From Undibacter mobilis (GTDB lineage: Bacteria; Pseudomonadota; Alphaproteobacteria; Rhizobiales; Xanthobacteraceae), in the NCBI RefSeq assembly GCF_003367195.1, contig NZ_QRGO01000002.1, forward strand, positions 616,748 through 680,747: a DNA stretch of 64,000 nt, in the 5' to 3' direction. The notes below the pieces were generated by a model. That model saw nothing but the letters and a program-made list of their open reading frames with translations. It was not told where the DNA came from and ran no database searches. Positions 53,379 to 63,157 of this stretch are shown here, piece after piece. The first letter of the stretch is position 1. Every line of letters starts with the position of its first letter. The translations under genes and the position numbers were made by a program.

Positions 53379-54389
53379 ATGGCGTCGGCAGGCGGTGAAA
53401 GCATTGAGAAGCTGGAAGATATGATCGTGCGCGCGGCCGAGACCACGGCCGCCCATGTGCGCGCCGCCAAGGATGCGATCGGCGCCGTCATCTTCGGCCA
53501 GGAAACGGTGGTGGAGCGAGCGCTGATCACGGTGCTGTCCGGCGGCCACGCGCTGCTGGTCGGCGTACCTGGTCTCGCCAAGACCAAGCTGGTCGAAACC
53601 ATGGGAATCGCGCTCGGCATGGACGCCCGTCGCGTGCAATTCACGCCCGACCTGATGCCGTCCGACATTCTCGGCTCCGAAGTGCTGGAAGAGAACAGCG
53701 CCGGCAAGCGCAGCTTCCGCTTCATTCCGGGGCCGGTCTTCGCCCAGCTTCTGATGGCCGACGAAATCAACCGCGCCTCGCCGCGCACGCAGTCGGCGCT
53801 GCTGCAGGCCATGCAGGAGCAGCATGTGACGGTTGCCGGGGCGCGACACGATCTGCCCAAGCCCTTCCATGTGCTGGCGACACAGAACCCGCTGGAGCAG
53901 GAAGGCACCTATCCCCTGCCCGAAGCCCAGCTCGACCGTTTCCTCATGGAAATCGACGTCGATTATCCCGACATCGTCGCTGAGCGTAAAATCCTGTTCG
54001 ACACCACCGGCGCGGAGGACTCACAGGCCAAGGCGGCGATGACCTCGGAAGATCTGCTCTCGGCGCAGCGTCTGGTACGCCGCCTGCCGGTCGGCGAGTC
54101 CGTCGTTGAAGCGATCCTGCAGCTGGTGCGTTCGGCGCGTCCGGGCGAGGAAGCCGGCGACCTCGGCCGTCTCATTTCCTGGGGTCCCGGCCCGCGCGCC
54201 TCGCAGGCGCTGATGCTGGCGGTGCGCGCCCGCGCCCTGCTCGACAACCGCTTCGCGCCGTCGATCGACGACGTCCTCGAACTCGCCGAACCCGTCCTCA
54301 AGCACCGCATGGCTCTGACCTTCGCCGCGCGCGCCGAAGGCGAAACCGTCGGCAATGTCATCAAGCGGCTGAAGGCGCGCATCGGATAA
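53379..54389 (+). CDS. MoxR family AAA+ ATPase
   Basis: A 336-residue MoxR ATPase, a chaperone-like AAA+ protein that works with von Willebrand A domain partners. Walker A is GVPGLAKTK (62-70) and Walker B LLMADEIN (124-131), with NPLEQEGTYPLPEAQLDRF for sensor regions. First gene of a four-gene operon with DUF58, DUF4159 and a vWA membrane protein, the standard set in Rhizobiales. Confidence 0.95.
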   Translation: MASAGGESIEKLEDMIVRAAETTAAHVRAAKDAIGAVIFGQETVVERALITVLSGGHALLVGVPGLAKTKLVETMGIALGMDARRVQFTPDLMPSDILGSEVLEENSAGKRSFRFIPGPVFAQLLMADEINRASPRTQSALLQAMQEQHVTVAGARHDLPKPFHVLATQNPLEQEGTYPLPEAQLDRFLMEIDVDYPDIVAERKILFDTTGAEDSQAKAAMTSEDLLSAQRLVRRLPVGESVVEAILQLVRSARPGEEAGDLGRLISWGPGPRASQALMLAVRARALLDNRFAPSIDDVLELAEPVLKHRMALTFAARAEGETVGNVIKRLKARIG

Positions 54390-54391
54390 AC

Positions 54392-55348
54392 ATGGCGGGA
54401 AACGATTTGGCCGAGCCGACCGTTACCGGAACAAGCGCGACGCCGGTCAATGCCGCCGCCAGCAAGAGCAGCAAGCTGGCCGCCCGCATTCCGCGCCTCA
54501 TTCTCGAAGCGCGCCGCGTCGCCGCGACCTTGATCCATGGCCTGCACGGACGTCGCCGCGCCGGCACCGGCGAGAACTTCTGGCAGTATCGCCATTTTAC
54601 GTCGGGTGAGCCGGCCAGCCGCATCGACTGGCGGCGCTCGGCGCGCGACGATCATCTCTATGTGCGCGAGCGCGAATGGGAGGCCTCGCACACGATCTGG
54701 ATGTGGGCCGACCGCTCGCCGTCGATGGAATTCTCCTCGCACCTGACTGAGTGGTCGAAGCTCGACCGTGCGCTAGTCGTGTCCTTCGCGCTGTCGGAGG
54801 TGCTGGTGCAAGGCGGCGAACGCATCGGCATTCCGATGCTGATGCGCCCGTCGTCAAGCCGCAATGTCATCGAGACCATGGCACAGCGTATCATCCATGA
54901 CCGCACCGAGCGGCCGAGCCTGCCGCCGAACTTCGCGCCGGCGCCCTTTTCGGAAGTCGTGATCTTCTCCGACCTTTGGAGCCCCATCGCCGAGTATCGC
55001 AAGATGATCGGCCAGCTTGCCGCCAATGGCGCGCGGGGCCATGTCGTGCAGGTCTGCGATCCGGCGGAAGAAACCTTCCCCTATTCCGGCCGCGTCGAGT
55101 TCGTCGAATCCGAAGGGCTCGGCAGCGTGACCGCCGGTCGCGCCGAAACCTGGCGCAGCGATTATCAGACGCTGCTCGCCAATCATCGCGCCGCGTTGCG
55201 CGCCGAAACCGAAGCCTTCGGCTGGACCTTCACCGTCCACCGCACCGACCGCGGCCCGACCGAACTGCTGTTCGCTTTGCATGGCCGCATGGGCGCACAT
55301 TCGCTCCAGACCGCGCTTAACAGCCGGCACACCGGGAGCGTGGCATGA
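54392..55348 (+). CDS. DUF58 protein with vWA-like metal site
   Basis: A 318-residue DUF58 protein, usually the partner of MoxR. The family core RHFTSGEPASRIDWRRSARD lies at 67-85. The following WADRSPSMEF contains an intact D-x-S-x-S metal site (Asp107, Ser109, Ser111) of a von Willebrand A fold. It starts three bases past the MoxR stop and its stop overlaps the next gene by four bases. Confidence 0.92.
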   Translation: MAGNDLAEPTVTGTSATPVNAAASKSSKLAARIPRLILEARRVAATLIHGLHGRRRAGTGENFWQYRHFTSGEPASRIDWRRSARDDHLYVREREWEASHTIWMWADRSPSMEFSSHLTEWSKLDRALVVSFALSEVLVQGGERIGIPMLMRPSSSRNVIETMAQRIIHDRTERPSLPPNFAPAPFSEVVIFSDLWSPIAEYRKMIGQLAANGARGHVVQVCDPAEETFPYSGRVEFVESEGLGSVTAGRAETWRSDYQTLLANHRAALRAETEAFGWTFTVHRTDRGPTELLFALHGRMGAHSLQTALNSRHTGSVA

Positions 55349-58212
55349 TCGGTTCGCTCCCACTCGCCTTTGCCCAGCCGCTGATCCTGCTCGGCCTGCT
55401 GAGTTTGCCGGTGTTGTGGTGGCTCTTGCGGCTGGTGCCGCCGCGCCCGCGCGTTGTGTCGTTTCCGCCGACCCGGCTGCTGTTCGAGATCGCGCCGAAG
55501 GAAGAGACGCCGTCGCGCACGCCATGGTGGCTGATCCTGCTGCGCATGCTGCTCGCCGCATTGGTGATCCTCGCCGCCGCAGGCCCGTTGTGGAATCCGC
55601 CGGTCGCGACCGGTGCGAAGAACGCGCCGCTATTGATCCTCGTCGACGACGGCTGGAGTGCCGCATCGGCCTGGGACGTGCGGCTGCGCACCGCCGACGA
55701 ATTGATGGCCCGCGCCGAAGCCGACAATCGCGGCGTCGCCCTGCTGCCGCTGTCGGAAACCGCCCGCGATATTTCGCTGCAGGTCGCTGGCGCCCTGCGC
55801 GTGCAAGTGAAGCAGCTCAAGCCGAAGCCGCATTCGATCGACCGCATCGAAGCGTTGCCGCTGATCGACCGTTTCCTCAAGGTCACGCCCGAGGCCGAGA
55901 TCGTGTGGCTGTCCGATGGCGTCGACATGGGCAAGGGCGCCGGCTTCGTCGACGGCCTCAAGCAGATCGCCGGCACACGGCCGATGACGGTCGTATCGGG
56001 CGGCACCACCATTCCGCATGCGCTGGCCGCCGCGGACAACGCCGCCGGCGCCCTCACCGTGAAGGTGCTGCGCGCGCAGACCGGCATCAGCGAGAACGGT
56101 CTTGTTCACGCCATCGACCTCAAGGGCCTGCCCCTTGGCGACGCGCCCTTCGCCTTCGGTGCAGGCGACCGCGAAGGGGAAGCGAAGATCACGTTGCCGG
56201 TCGAAATCCGCAATGACGTCGCGCGCCTCGAGATCGCCGGCGAACATTCGGCGGGCGCGGTGCAACTGCTCGACAAGCGCTGGCGCCGCCGGACCGTTGG
56301 CATCGTCTCCGGTTCGGCTGCCGACCGCTCCCAGCCGCTGCTCGGCGCCAGCTATTATCTGTCGCGCGCGCTCAATCCCTTTGCCGATGTGCGGCTCGCC
56401 GAAAGCGTGGCGCCGGCCGAGGCGATTGGCCGCTTCCTCGACCAGCGCCTGCCGATGCTGGTGCTCGCGGATGTCGGCAATGTTGCCGAAGCGCGCTCAC
56501 GGCTCGACACCTGGATCGAAAATGGCGGTGTGCTGGTGCGCTTTGCCGGTCCGCATCTCGCCGCCGGCAGCGACGACCTCGTGCCGGTCCGGCTGCGCCG
56601 CGGCGGCCGTATTCTTGGCGGCTCGCTGAGCTGGGAGAAGCCGCAACAACTCGCTGCGTTCTCACGCGAAGGCCCCTTCGTTGCGATGCCGGTGCCGACG
56701 GACGTCACCGTCACCCGTCAAGTGCTGGCCGAACCCGATGCGACGCTCGCCGATCGCACCTGGGCAACGCTGGCCGATGGCACGCCGCTCGTCACCGCGC
56801 AGAAGCGCGGCAAGGGGCTCGTTGTGTTGTTTCATGTCACCGCCGATACGCGCTGGTCCGACCTGCCGCTGTCCGGCGCCTTCGTCGACATGTTGCGCCA
56901 GATCGTGTCGCTGTCCGGCGCGACTCCGGCCGCCGATGGCGACGCCGCCGACACCGCCGGCCGCACCAATGCGCAGGCGGTGCCGCCGACGCGCGTGCTT
57001 GACGGTTTCGGCGCCTTCACGACGCCGCCCGCCAATGCGCGGCCCGTTCCGACGGGCTTTGCCGGCCGCGCCAGCGCCGATCATCCGCCCGGATTCTACG
57101 GCCCGCCGGAGGGCCTGGTCGCCGTCAATACACTCGCGCCCGACGATCGCCCTGCCCCGCTTAACGTCTCGGCCCTGAATGCGCGGCAGGACGTCTATCG
57201 CTTCGGCGAGCCCGTCGATCTGCGCGGCCCTGTGTTCATGGCGGCGTTTGGCTTGATCGCACTCGACGCGCTGGTGGTGTTCGTGCTTGCCGGTGGCATG
57301 GCGGCATTCTCTCGCCGCCGCGGCGCCGCCACCGCGGCTCTGGTCATGCTCTCGCTCGCCGGTGCACTGGCAATGCCGCAGCACGCTCGCGCGCAGTCGA
57401 CGCTGGTGCCGGCGCAAAGCCTGCCGCAACGGACCCCGCTGTCGCCGCAACAGCAGGATTACGCCATCAAGGCGACGCAACAGACGCATCTCGCCTACAT
57501 CATCACCGGCGATGCCGAGGTCGACGAAATCAGCCGCGCCGGCCTCAACGGCCTGACACTGTTCCTGGCGCAACGCACAGCGCTCGAGCCGGGCGAGCCG
57601 GTCGGACTCGATCCCTCGCGCGACGAGCTCTCGTTCTTTCCGGTGATCTACTGGCCGATCTCCGAACGCGCCGCCAAGCCTTCACGTGCCACACTCGACC
57701 GCATCGACACTTACATGAAGCAGGGTGGCACCGTGCTGTTCGATACGCGCGACGCGATCGACGCGCCGCCGGGCGCCGACGGCGAGACGCGCTCGCCCGG
57801 CATGGTCGCGTTGCGCGCCATCCTGTCGTCGCTCGACGTGCCGGAGCTGGAGCCGATCCGCGCCGATCACGTCCTCAACAAGACGTTCTTCCTGATGAAG
57901 GACTTCCCCGGCCGCTTCACCACCGGCCGACTCTGGGTCGAGGCCTTGCCGGCCGATGTCGAGGAAGACCCCAGTCGCCCGGCACGCGCCGGCGACGGCG
58001 TCTCCTCCATCATGATCACGTCGAACGATCTGGCCGGCGCCTGGGCGCTGCGGCCCGACGGCCAGGCCATGCTGCCGCTGGTGCCGGGCGAACCGCGCCA
58101 GCGCGAATTCGCCTTCCGTGCCGGCGTCAACATCGTGATGTATGCGCTGACCGGCAACTACAAGGCCGACCAGGTTCACATCCCCGCCCTGCTCGAACGG
58201 TTGGGACAGTGA
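55345..58212 (+). CDS. BatA-like / DUF4159 membrane protein
   Basis: A 955-residue protein. The N-terminus (1-85) has BatA-type membrane helices (AFAQPLILLGLLSLPVLWWL and WWLILLRMLLAALVILAAAG). A vWA-like domain follows, but its metal site is degenerate (VDDGWSAASAW instead of D-x-S-x-S). A GATase-like stretch lies at about 360-520. Another membrane helix at about 632-652 precedes a second exported part with the C-terminal DUF4159 domain (about 700-950, YIITGDAEVDEISRAGLNGL). It is likely a periplasmic-facing partner of MoxR. Confidence 0.88.
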   Translation: MIGSLPLAFAQPLILLGLLSLPVLWWLLRLVPPRPRVVSFPPTRLLFEIAPKEETPSRTPWWLILLRMLLAALVILAAAGPLWNPPVATGAKNAPLLILVDDGWSAASAWDVRLRTADELMARAEADNRGVALLPLSETARDISLQVAGALRVQVKQLKPKPHSIDRIEALPLIDRFLKVTPEAEIVWLSDGVDMGKGAGFVDGLKQIAGTRPMTVVSGGTTIPHALAAADNAAGALTVKVLRAQTGISENGLVHAIDLKGLPLGDAPFAFGAGDREGEAKITLPVEIRNDVARLEIAGEHSAGAVQLLDKRWRRRTVGIVSGSAADRSQPLLGASYYLSRALNPFADVRLAESVAPAEAIGRFLDQRLPMLVLADVGNVAEARSRLDTWIENGGVLVRFAGPHLAAGSDDLVPVRLRRGGRILGGSLSWEKPQQLAAFSREGPFVAMPVPTDVTVTRQVLAEPDATLADRTWATLADGTPLVTAQKRGKGLVVLFHVTADTRWSDLPLSGAFVDMLRQIVSLSGATPAADGDAADTAGRTNAQAVPPTRVLDGFGAFTTPPANARPVPTGFAGRASADHPPGFYGPPEGLVAVNTLAPDDRPAPLNVSALNARQDVYRFGEPVDLRGPVFMAAFGLIALDALVVFVLAGGMAAFSRRRGAATAALVMLSLAGALAMPQHARAQSTLVPAQSLPQRTPLSPQQQDYAIKATQQTHLAYIITGDAEVDEISRAGLNGLTLFLAQRTALEPGEPVGLDPSRDELSFFPVIYWPISERAAKPSRATLDRIDTYMKQGGTVLFDTRDAIDAPPGADGETRSPGMVALRAILSSLDVPELEPIRADHVLNKTFFLMKDFPGRFTTGRLWVEALPADVEEDPSRPARAGDGVSSIMITSNDLAGAWALRPDGQAMLPLVPGEPRQREFAFRAGVNIVMYALTGNYKADQVHIPALLERLGQ

Positions 58213-58213
58213 C

Positions 58214-60283
58214 ATGAATCTCGGCGTCGCCTTCGCACCGCTGGTTCCGCAATACGTCGTCTGGACGGCATTCGGGGTTGCCGTTTTCTTGTCGGCGCTG
58301 TTGCTGATCGCGCGCAGCCGCGGCGCCGTCGTGCGCTCGGTCGCCATGGCGCTGCTGGTGCTCGCGCTCGCCAATCCGTCAATGACGCGCGAGGACCGCG
58401 ACCCGATCCCGTCGGTCGCCGCCGTCATCATCGACAAGAGCCCGAGCCAGGAATTCGGCGACCGCGAAGCGCAAACCGAGCAAGCCCGCGAGACACTAAT
58501 CGACCGCCTGAAGCGCGTGCCGGGCCTTGAAGTGCGCGTTGCTGAAGCCGGCGCCGCCGACGGCGAGACCGACGGTACGCGACTGTTCAGCGCTTTATCC
58601 TCGGCGCTCGCCGATGTGCCGCCCGATCGCGTCGCCGGTGCGGTCATGATCACCGATGGCCGCGTTCACGATATTCCGGCGAATGCTGCGGCCCTCGGCT
58701 TTGCCGCCCCATTGCATGCCTTGATCACCGGCCGCGCCAACGAACTCGACCGGCGTGTCGTCCTCACGCAGACGCCGCGCTTCGGCATCGTCGGCCAGAT
58801 GCAGACCATCGGCTTCAAGGTCGAGGATCAGGGTATGCCCGCCGGTCCGGTGCAGGTGACCGTGCGGCGTGACGGCGAATTGCTCGAGCAGCGTACCGTC
58901 AATGGTGGCGCCGAAGTCACCATGCAGGTGCAAATCCCGCATGCCGGTCCGAACATCGTCGAGGTCGAGGCGGCGCCGCTCGCCAACGAACTGACCTTGG
59001 TCAACAACCGCGCTGTCATTTCCATCGACGGGGTGCGCGACAAGCTGCGCGTGCTGCTGGTCTCGGGCGAGCCGCATGCCGGCGAGCGCACATGGCGCAA
59101 TCTCCTGAAATCAGATGCCTCGGTCGATCTTGTTCACTTCACCATTCTGCGGCCGCCGGAAAAGCAGGACGGCACGCCGATCAACGAGCTGTCGCTGATC
59201 GCCTTTCCGACGCGCGAACTGTTCCAGCAGAAGATTGGCGAATTCCAGCTCATCATCTTCGACCGCTATGCCCGACAGGGCGTGCTGCCGATAATCTATT
59301 TCGACAACATCGCGCGCTATGTCCGCAATGGCGGCGCCGTGATGATCGCCGCCGGCCCCGACTACGCCTCGCCAACCTCGATCTGGCGCACGCCGCTCGA
59401 CGTCATCCTGCCGGCCGAACCGTCTGGCGATGTTACCGAACAGGGTTTCCATGCCCGGCTGTCGGACGCCGGCAAGCGCCATCCCGTCACGCGCGCGCTT
59501 GAGGGCTCGGAAACCGATCCGCCGCACTGGAGCCCCTGGTTCCGGCTGGTCAACACCAAGCGCACCACCGGCACGACGGTCATGCAAGGGCCCGACGGCA
59601 AGCCGCTTCTGGTTCTGGCACGCGAAGGCGAAGGCCGCGTCGCGCTGATGCTGTCCGATCACATCTGGCTGTGGGCGCGCGGCTATGAGGGCGGCGGCCC
59701 GCATCTCGATCTGCTGCGGCGGCTGTCGCACTGGCTGATGAAGCAGCCCGACCTCGAAGAGGAAGCGCTGCGTCTCATTGTGCGCGGCCGCGACATGACG
59801 GTGCAGCGCCAGACCATGGCTGACGCGGTGGCCGATGTGACGATCACCTCACCCTCCGGCAAGAGCCAGATCCTCAAGCTGGCGTCGGCCGAGCCCGGCC
59901 TGTGGCGCTCGCAGGTGCCGGCCAACGAACTCGGCCTCTGGCGTGCAACCGACGGCAAGCTGACCGCACTGGTCAATGTCGGTCCGGCTAACCCACGCGA
60001 ATTCCAGGAAGTGACGTCGACGACGCAGACGCTCGCGTCGCTGACCGACAGCACCGGCGGCAGTGTCCGCCGTCTCGTTGCCGGCAACAGCAGCGTCGAG
60101 GTCCCGCGCGTCGTGCCGGTGCGCACCGCCTCGACCTACAAGGGCGATGACTGGATCGGCATGAAAATGCGCGACGTGTCGGTGGTCCGCGGCATCGGCG
60201 TGCTGCCGATCTTCACCGGCCTGATTGGCCTGTTGCTGCTGGTCGGCTCGCTAGCGCTGACCTGGGCCAGAGAAGGCCGATAA
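58214..60283 (+). CDS. Large vWA/GATase-like membrane protein of the MoxR operon
   Basis: A 689-residue inner membrane protein with two N-terminal helices (about 15-33 and 40-55), a vWA-like domain whose metal site is intact (VIIDKSPSQEFGDRE, Asp74, Ser76, Ser78), a class I glutamine-amidotransferase-like segment around 360-520 (GEPHAGERTWRNLLKSDASV and IWLWARGYEGGGPHLDLLRR), and a C-terminal helix. It ends the MoxR operon, one base after the DUF4159 stop. Enzyme activity is not evident; a structural role in the complex is more likely. Confidence 0.85.
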   Translation: MNLGVAFAPLVPQYVVWTAFGVAVFLSALLLIARSRGAVVRSVAMALLVLALANPSMTREDRDPIPSVAAVIIDKSPSQEFGDREAQTEQARETLIDRLKRVPGLEVRVAEAGAADGETDGTRLFSALSSALADVPPDRVAGAVMITDGRVHDIPANAAALGFAAPLHALITGRANELDRRVVLTQTPRFGIVGQMQTIGFKVEDQGMPAGPVQVTVRRDGELLEQRTVNGGAEVTMQVQIPHAGPNIVEVEAAPLANELTLVNNRAVISIDGVRDKLRVLLVSGEPHAGERTWRNLLKSDASVDLVHFTILRPPEKQDGTPINELSLIAFPTRELFQQKIGEFQLIIFDRYARQGVLPIIYFDNIARYVRNGGAVMIAAGPDYASPTSIWRTPLDVILPAEPSGDVTEQGFHARLSDAGKRHPVTRALEGSETDPPHWSPWFRLVNTKRTTGTTVMQGPDGKPLLVLAREGEGRVALMLSDHIWLWARGYEGGGPHLDLLRRLSHWLMKQPDLEEEALRLIVRGRDMTVQRQTMADAVADVTITSPSGKSQILKLASAEPGLWRSQVPANELGLWRATDGKLTALVNVGPANPREFQEVTSTTQTLASLTDSTGGSVRRLVAGNSSVEVPRVVPVRTASTYKGDDWIGMKMRDVSVVRGIGVLPIFTGLIGLLLLVGSLALTWAREGR

Positions 60284-60291
60284 TAACCTCT

Positions 60292-60395
60292 GTCATTCCG
60301 GGGCGCGGATGAAATCCGCGACCCCGGATTCCATAACCCCGGCGCCGGGGATGTGGATTACGGGCCCGCTTGCTTCGCAAGCGTCCCGGAATGAC
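60292..60395. repeat. Palindromic intergenic repeat, copy 6 (GGAATGAC family)
   Basis: A full copy from GTCATTCCGGGGCGCG to CGTCCCGGAATGAC, with ACCCCGGATTCC inside and a CTTGCTTCGCAAG hairpin near the right end. It lies just after the MoxR operon and before lysE on the same strand. Confidence 0.88.
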
Positions 60396-60421
60396 AATGG
60401 AGAAAACAAGGCCCCCCTGCC

Positions 60422-61051
60422 ATGACCTTCTCTCTGTTCATCGCCACCGTGATCGCCGGCTTCACCTATTCGGTGATCCCCGGGCCTGCGGTGTTGCTCG
60501 TGTTCTCGCTCGCAGCCCAGCACGGCCGCGCCATGGGCGCCAAATTCCTGATCGGGCACATGGCAGGCGACGTCACCTGGAGCGCAATGGCCTTTGCCTC
60601 GATCGTCGGCGTCAGCCAGATGGGCCCGCTGCTGTTCGACATTCTGGGCGCCGGCTGCGGCCTGTACCTGATCTATCTCGGCATAAAGGCGGTCCGCGCC
60701 AAATCGATTGGCGAAGCCCCGGTGCTGCGCGGGCACCGACCCTATCGCGCCGGCTTCCTGTTCGGGTTGACCAATCCCAAGGCGTATCCGGTGGCGGTCG
60801 CGGTCTTCACTGCGCTGATTGCGCGCTACACCATGGAGCTGTCCTGGTCGTCACTGCCGCTGATGGGGCTGGCCGCCTGGATCGGCATCGTCCTCGGTTA
60901 TGCCGCGACCTTGTTCTGGGCCGGGCTGCCGATCGTGCGCCGCTTCTTCCTGACGCACGGTGTCGTGGTGACGCGCATTATCGGCGTGACCTTCGTGCTG
61001 TTCGGACTGAAGTCGCTGGCCGACGCCGGCCGCTCGTTCCAGACCCGCTAG
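60422..61051 (+). CDS. LysE family amino acid exporter
   Basis: A 209-residue membrane protein with six predicted helices. VIPGPAVLLVFSLAAQHGRA near the start is the LysE/RhtB PGP motif, and GLTNPKAYPVAVAVFTALIA the family's NPK site. Substrates are unknown; relatives export homoserine, threonine or lysine. The stop is five bases from the stop of the convergent HdeA-like gene. Confidence 0.9.
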   Translation: MTFSLFIATVIAGFTYSVIPGPAVLLVFSLAAQHGRAMGAKFLIGHMAGDVTWSAMAFASIVGVSQMGPLLFDILGAGCGLYLIYLGIKAVRAKSIGEAPVLRGHRPYRAGFLFGLTNPKAYPVAVAVFTALIARYTMELSWSSLPLMGLAAWIGIVLGYAATLFWAGLPIVRRFFLTHGVVVTRIIGVTFVLFGLKSLADAGRSFQTR

Positions 61052-61056
61052 CGCGC

Positions 61057-61344
61057 CTATTTGACGACGTCGTCGGCCGCTGTGATGAGGCTGTGCGACG
61101 GATTCTTGCCGCAATACTCGCCGAGCTTGCCGCCGTTCTGCTTCATCTTGTCGAAGTCGACGATCGGCTTGGCGTCCTGGCTGGCGTAGAAGCCTTCGAT
61201 CCACATCAGGATGAGGCCAATGGTATCCTTGTCGCTGGTGACGAAGTCCTTGCAGGTCACCGTCGACAGATCGAGCTGTTGCGCCTTGAGCGGCAGCGGC
61301 GCGAGCATCGCCGCCGCGACCAGCATCACCGATAGCTTTTTCAT
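61057..61344 (-). CDS. HdeA/HdeB-like acid-stress chaperone
   Basis: A 95-residue exported protein: signal peptide to about residue 21 (MKKLSVMLVAAAMLAPLPLKA), then a small helical domain with two cysteines (Cys31 in TVTCKDFV and Cys78 in LGEYCGKN) expected to form the single disulfide of HdeA. AGGGGG precedes the ATG at 61344. HdeA-type proteins hold unfolded periplasmic proteins at low pH; here the role is inferred from size, Cys pair and IVDFDKMKQNGGKL. Confidence 0.85.
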   Translation of the reverse strand: MKKLSVMLVAAAMLAPLPLKAQQLDLSTVTCKDFVTSDKDTIGLILMWIEGFYASQDAKPIVDFDKMKQNGGKLGEYCGKNPSHSLITAADDVVK

Positions 61345-61465
61345 GATGTCCCCCTGAAGTCCGAACGAACGGATCGCAAGTAGTCTTGTCGCTCGGCAAG
61401 GCAGCGGCAAGAACGGGGGCGACATGCGGCGCTGATATTATTCTGAATTTTACGGCGACGTTATT

Positions 61466-61984
61466 TCAGTTCGCGGCGGGCTCGACCCAATCCGGACGGA
61501 TCAGCCCCGTCACGCCATCGAAAGCGCCGGGCACGAGCTCATTCACCAACAGCCGCGCCGGGTTGACCGGACCCGGCATCTTCACCTGACCCTTGGGGAT
61601 GCGCTTGAAGCCGCTGCGGCCGTAATAGGGTTCGTCGCCGACCAGCACCACCAGCTTGTGGCCGTTGGCCCGGGCATCCTTGAGCGCGCGGTCCATCAGC
61701 GCCGCGCCGACGCCGCGCGAGCGGAACGGAGGCTCCACCGTCAGCGGGCCGAGCAGCAAGGCCGGCGTGTCGCCGATGCAGACCGGCGTCAGGCGGATGG
61801 AGCCGACCATCAGGGTGCCGATGCGGGCGACGAACGACAATTCCGGCAAATGGCCCCGCCCCTCGCGGATGCGGTAGGCGCTGCGCGCATAGCGCCCCGG
61901 CCCGAAGGTCCGTTCGTTCAGGCGCTCGACAGCGAGGGCATCGCTCGGCGATTCGGGGACAATGGTGAGATCGAGTTCGCTCAT
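61466..61984 (-). CDS. GNAT family N-acetyltransferase (YhbS-like)
   Basis: A 172-residue GNAT enzyme. LGPLTVEPPFRSRGVGAALM carries the acetyl-CoA Q/R-x-x-G-x-G/A loop, followed by DRALKDARANGHKLVVLVGD and the C-terminal YYGRSGFKRIPKGQVKMPGP, typical of the YhbS/PA4866-type group. Substrate is unknown. It is 109 bases from the divergent GST gene. Confidence 0.88.
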   Translation of the reverse strand: MSELDLTIVPESPSDALAVERLNERTFGPGRYARSAYRIREGRGHLPELSFVARIGTLMVGSIRLTPVCIGDTPALLLGPLTVEPPFRSRGVGAALMDRALKDARANGHKLVVLVGDEPYYGRSGFKRIPKGQVKMPGPVNPARLLVNELVPGAFDGVTGLIRPDWVEPAAN

Positions 61985-62092
61985 GAAACCACGCGATTAG
62001 CATCCCGCTCCAGGGACGTCCATCGGCGGTAGCGGAGGCCTCCCCAACACCCTAGATACACCGGAGCGGGCCCGCAGAAAAAGGAGCTGAGC

Positions 62093-63067
62093 TTGGGACT
62101 TCTGGTTGACGGCGTCTGGCATGACGAGTGGTACCAAAACAAGAACGGCCGTTTCGTCCGGCAGGATTCGCCGTTCCGCAACTGGGTGACCGCCGATGGC
62201 AGCGCCGGGCCGACCGGGACCGGCGGCTTCAAGGCCGAGGCCGGGCGCTATCACCTCTATGTCTCGCTCGCCTGCCCCTGGGCGCACCGCACCATCATCT
62301 TCCGCAAGCTCAAGGGTCTCGACAGCCTCATCTCGATGTCCATCGTCTCGCCCGACATGCTCAAAGAGGGCTGGACCTTCCACAAGGACGAAGGCTCGAC
62401 CGGCGATACGGTCAATGGCAAGGACCGCCTCTACGAGATCTACCTTCTCGCCGATCCGAAATTCAGCGGCCGCGTCACCGTGCCGGTGCTGTGGGACATG
62501 AAGACAAAGACGATCGTCAATAACGAATCGTCCGAGATCATCCGCATGTTCAATTCGGCCTTCGACGGCCTGACCGGCAACGCCGCCGACTTCTATCCGC
62601 AAGCGTTGCGCGCCGAGATCGACCGCATCAACGACCTCGTCTATCCGAATATCAATAACGGCGTCTATCGCGCCGGCTTCGCGACGACGCAGGACGCTTA
62701 CGAGGAAGCCTTCGGCAATCTGTTCGCCGCGCTGGATCAGGTCGACGATATTCTGTCGCGGCAGCGCTATCTCGCCGGCAGTACGATCACCGAGGCCGAC
62801 TGGCGGCTGTTCACGACCTTGGTGCGCTTCGACGCCGTCTATTATGCGCACTTCAAGTGCAACCGGCGGCACATTTACGAATATCCGAACCTGTCGAACT
62901 ACGCCCGCGAGCTTTATCAGGTTCCCGGCGTCGCCGAGACGGTAGACCTTCAGCAGATCAAGCGGCATTATTACTTCAGCCAGCGGACGGTGAATCCGAC
63001 GGGCATTGTGCCCCTCGGCCCTCGGCTCGATTTCACCGCGAAACATGATCGCGGCCGGTTGAACTAG
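62093..63067 (+). CDS. Glutathionyl-hydroquinone reductase (GST family)
   Basis: A 324-residue member of the Xi-class glutathione transferases (YqjG/PcpF type) that reduce glutathionyl-hydroquinones. The catalytic Cys61 lies in SLACPWAHRTIIF. The C-terminal helical domain contains YLAGSTITEADWRLFTTLVR and YAHFKCNRRHIYEYPNLSNY. The start is TTG at 62093 with AAGGAG eight bases upstream. Quinone detoxification is known for this class. Confidence 0.93.
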   Translation: MGLLVDGVWHDEWYQNKNGRFVRQDSPFRNWVTADGSAGPTGTGGFKAEAGRYHLYVSLACPWAHRTIIFRKLKGLDSLISMSIVSPDMLKEGWTFHKDEGSTGDTVNGKDRLYEIYLLADPKFSGRVTVPVLWDMKTKTIVNNESSEIIRMFNSAFDGLTGNAADFYPQALRAEIDRINDLVYPNINNGVYRAGFATTQDAYEEAFGNLFAALDQVDDILSRQRYLAGSTITEADWRLFTTLVRFDAVYYAHFKCNRRHIYEYPNLSNYARELYQVPGVAETVDLQQIKRHYYFSQRTVNPTGIVPLGPRLDFTAKHDRGRLN

Positions 63068-63075
63068 AGTTCTTT

Positions 63076-63153
63076 GTCATTCCGGGACGGTTGCGATAGC
63101 AAGCGAACCCGGAATCCAGATATGATCGCGGAGCTTGTTGCTGGTTCCGGGAA
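63076..63153. repeat. Palindromic intergenic repeat, copy 7 (truncated)
   Basis: GTCATTCCGGGACGGTTGCG at the left, CGAACCCGGAATCCAGATATG in the middle and GCTGGTTCCGGG at the right. The right GGAATGAC end is missing, cut just before the lysE start at 63158. Confidence 0.75.
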
Positions 63154-63157
63154 ACAC

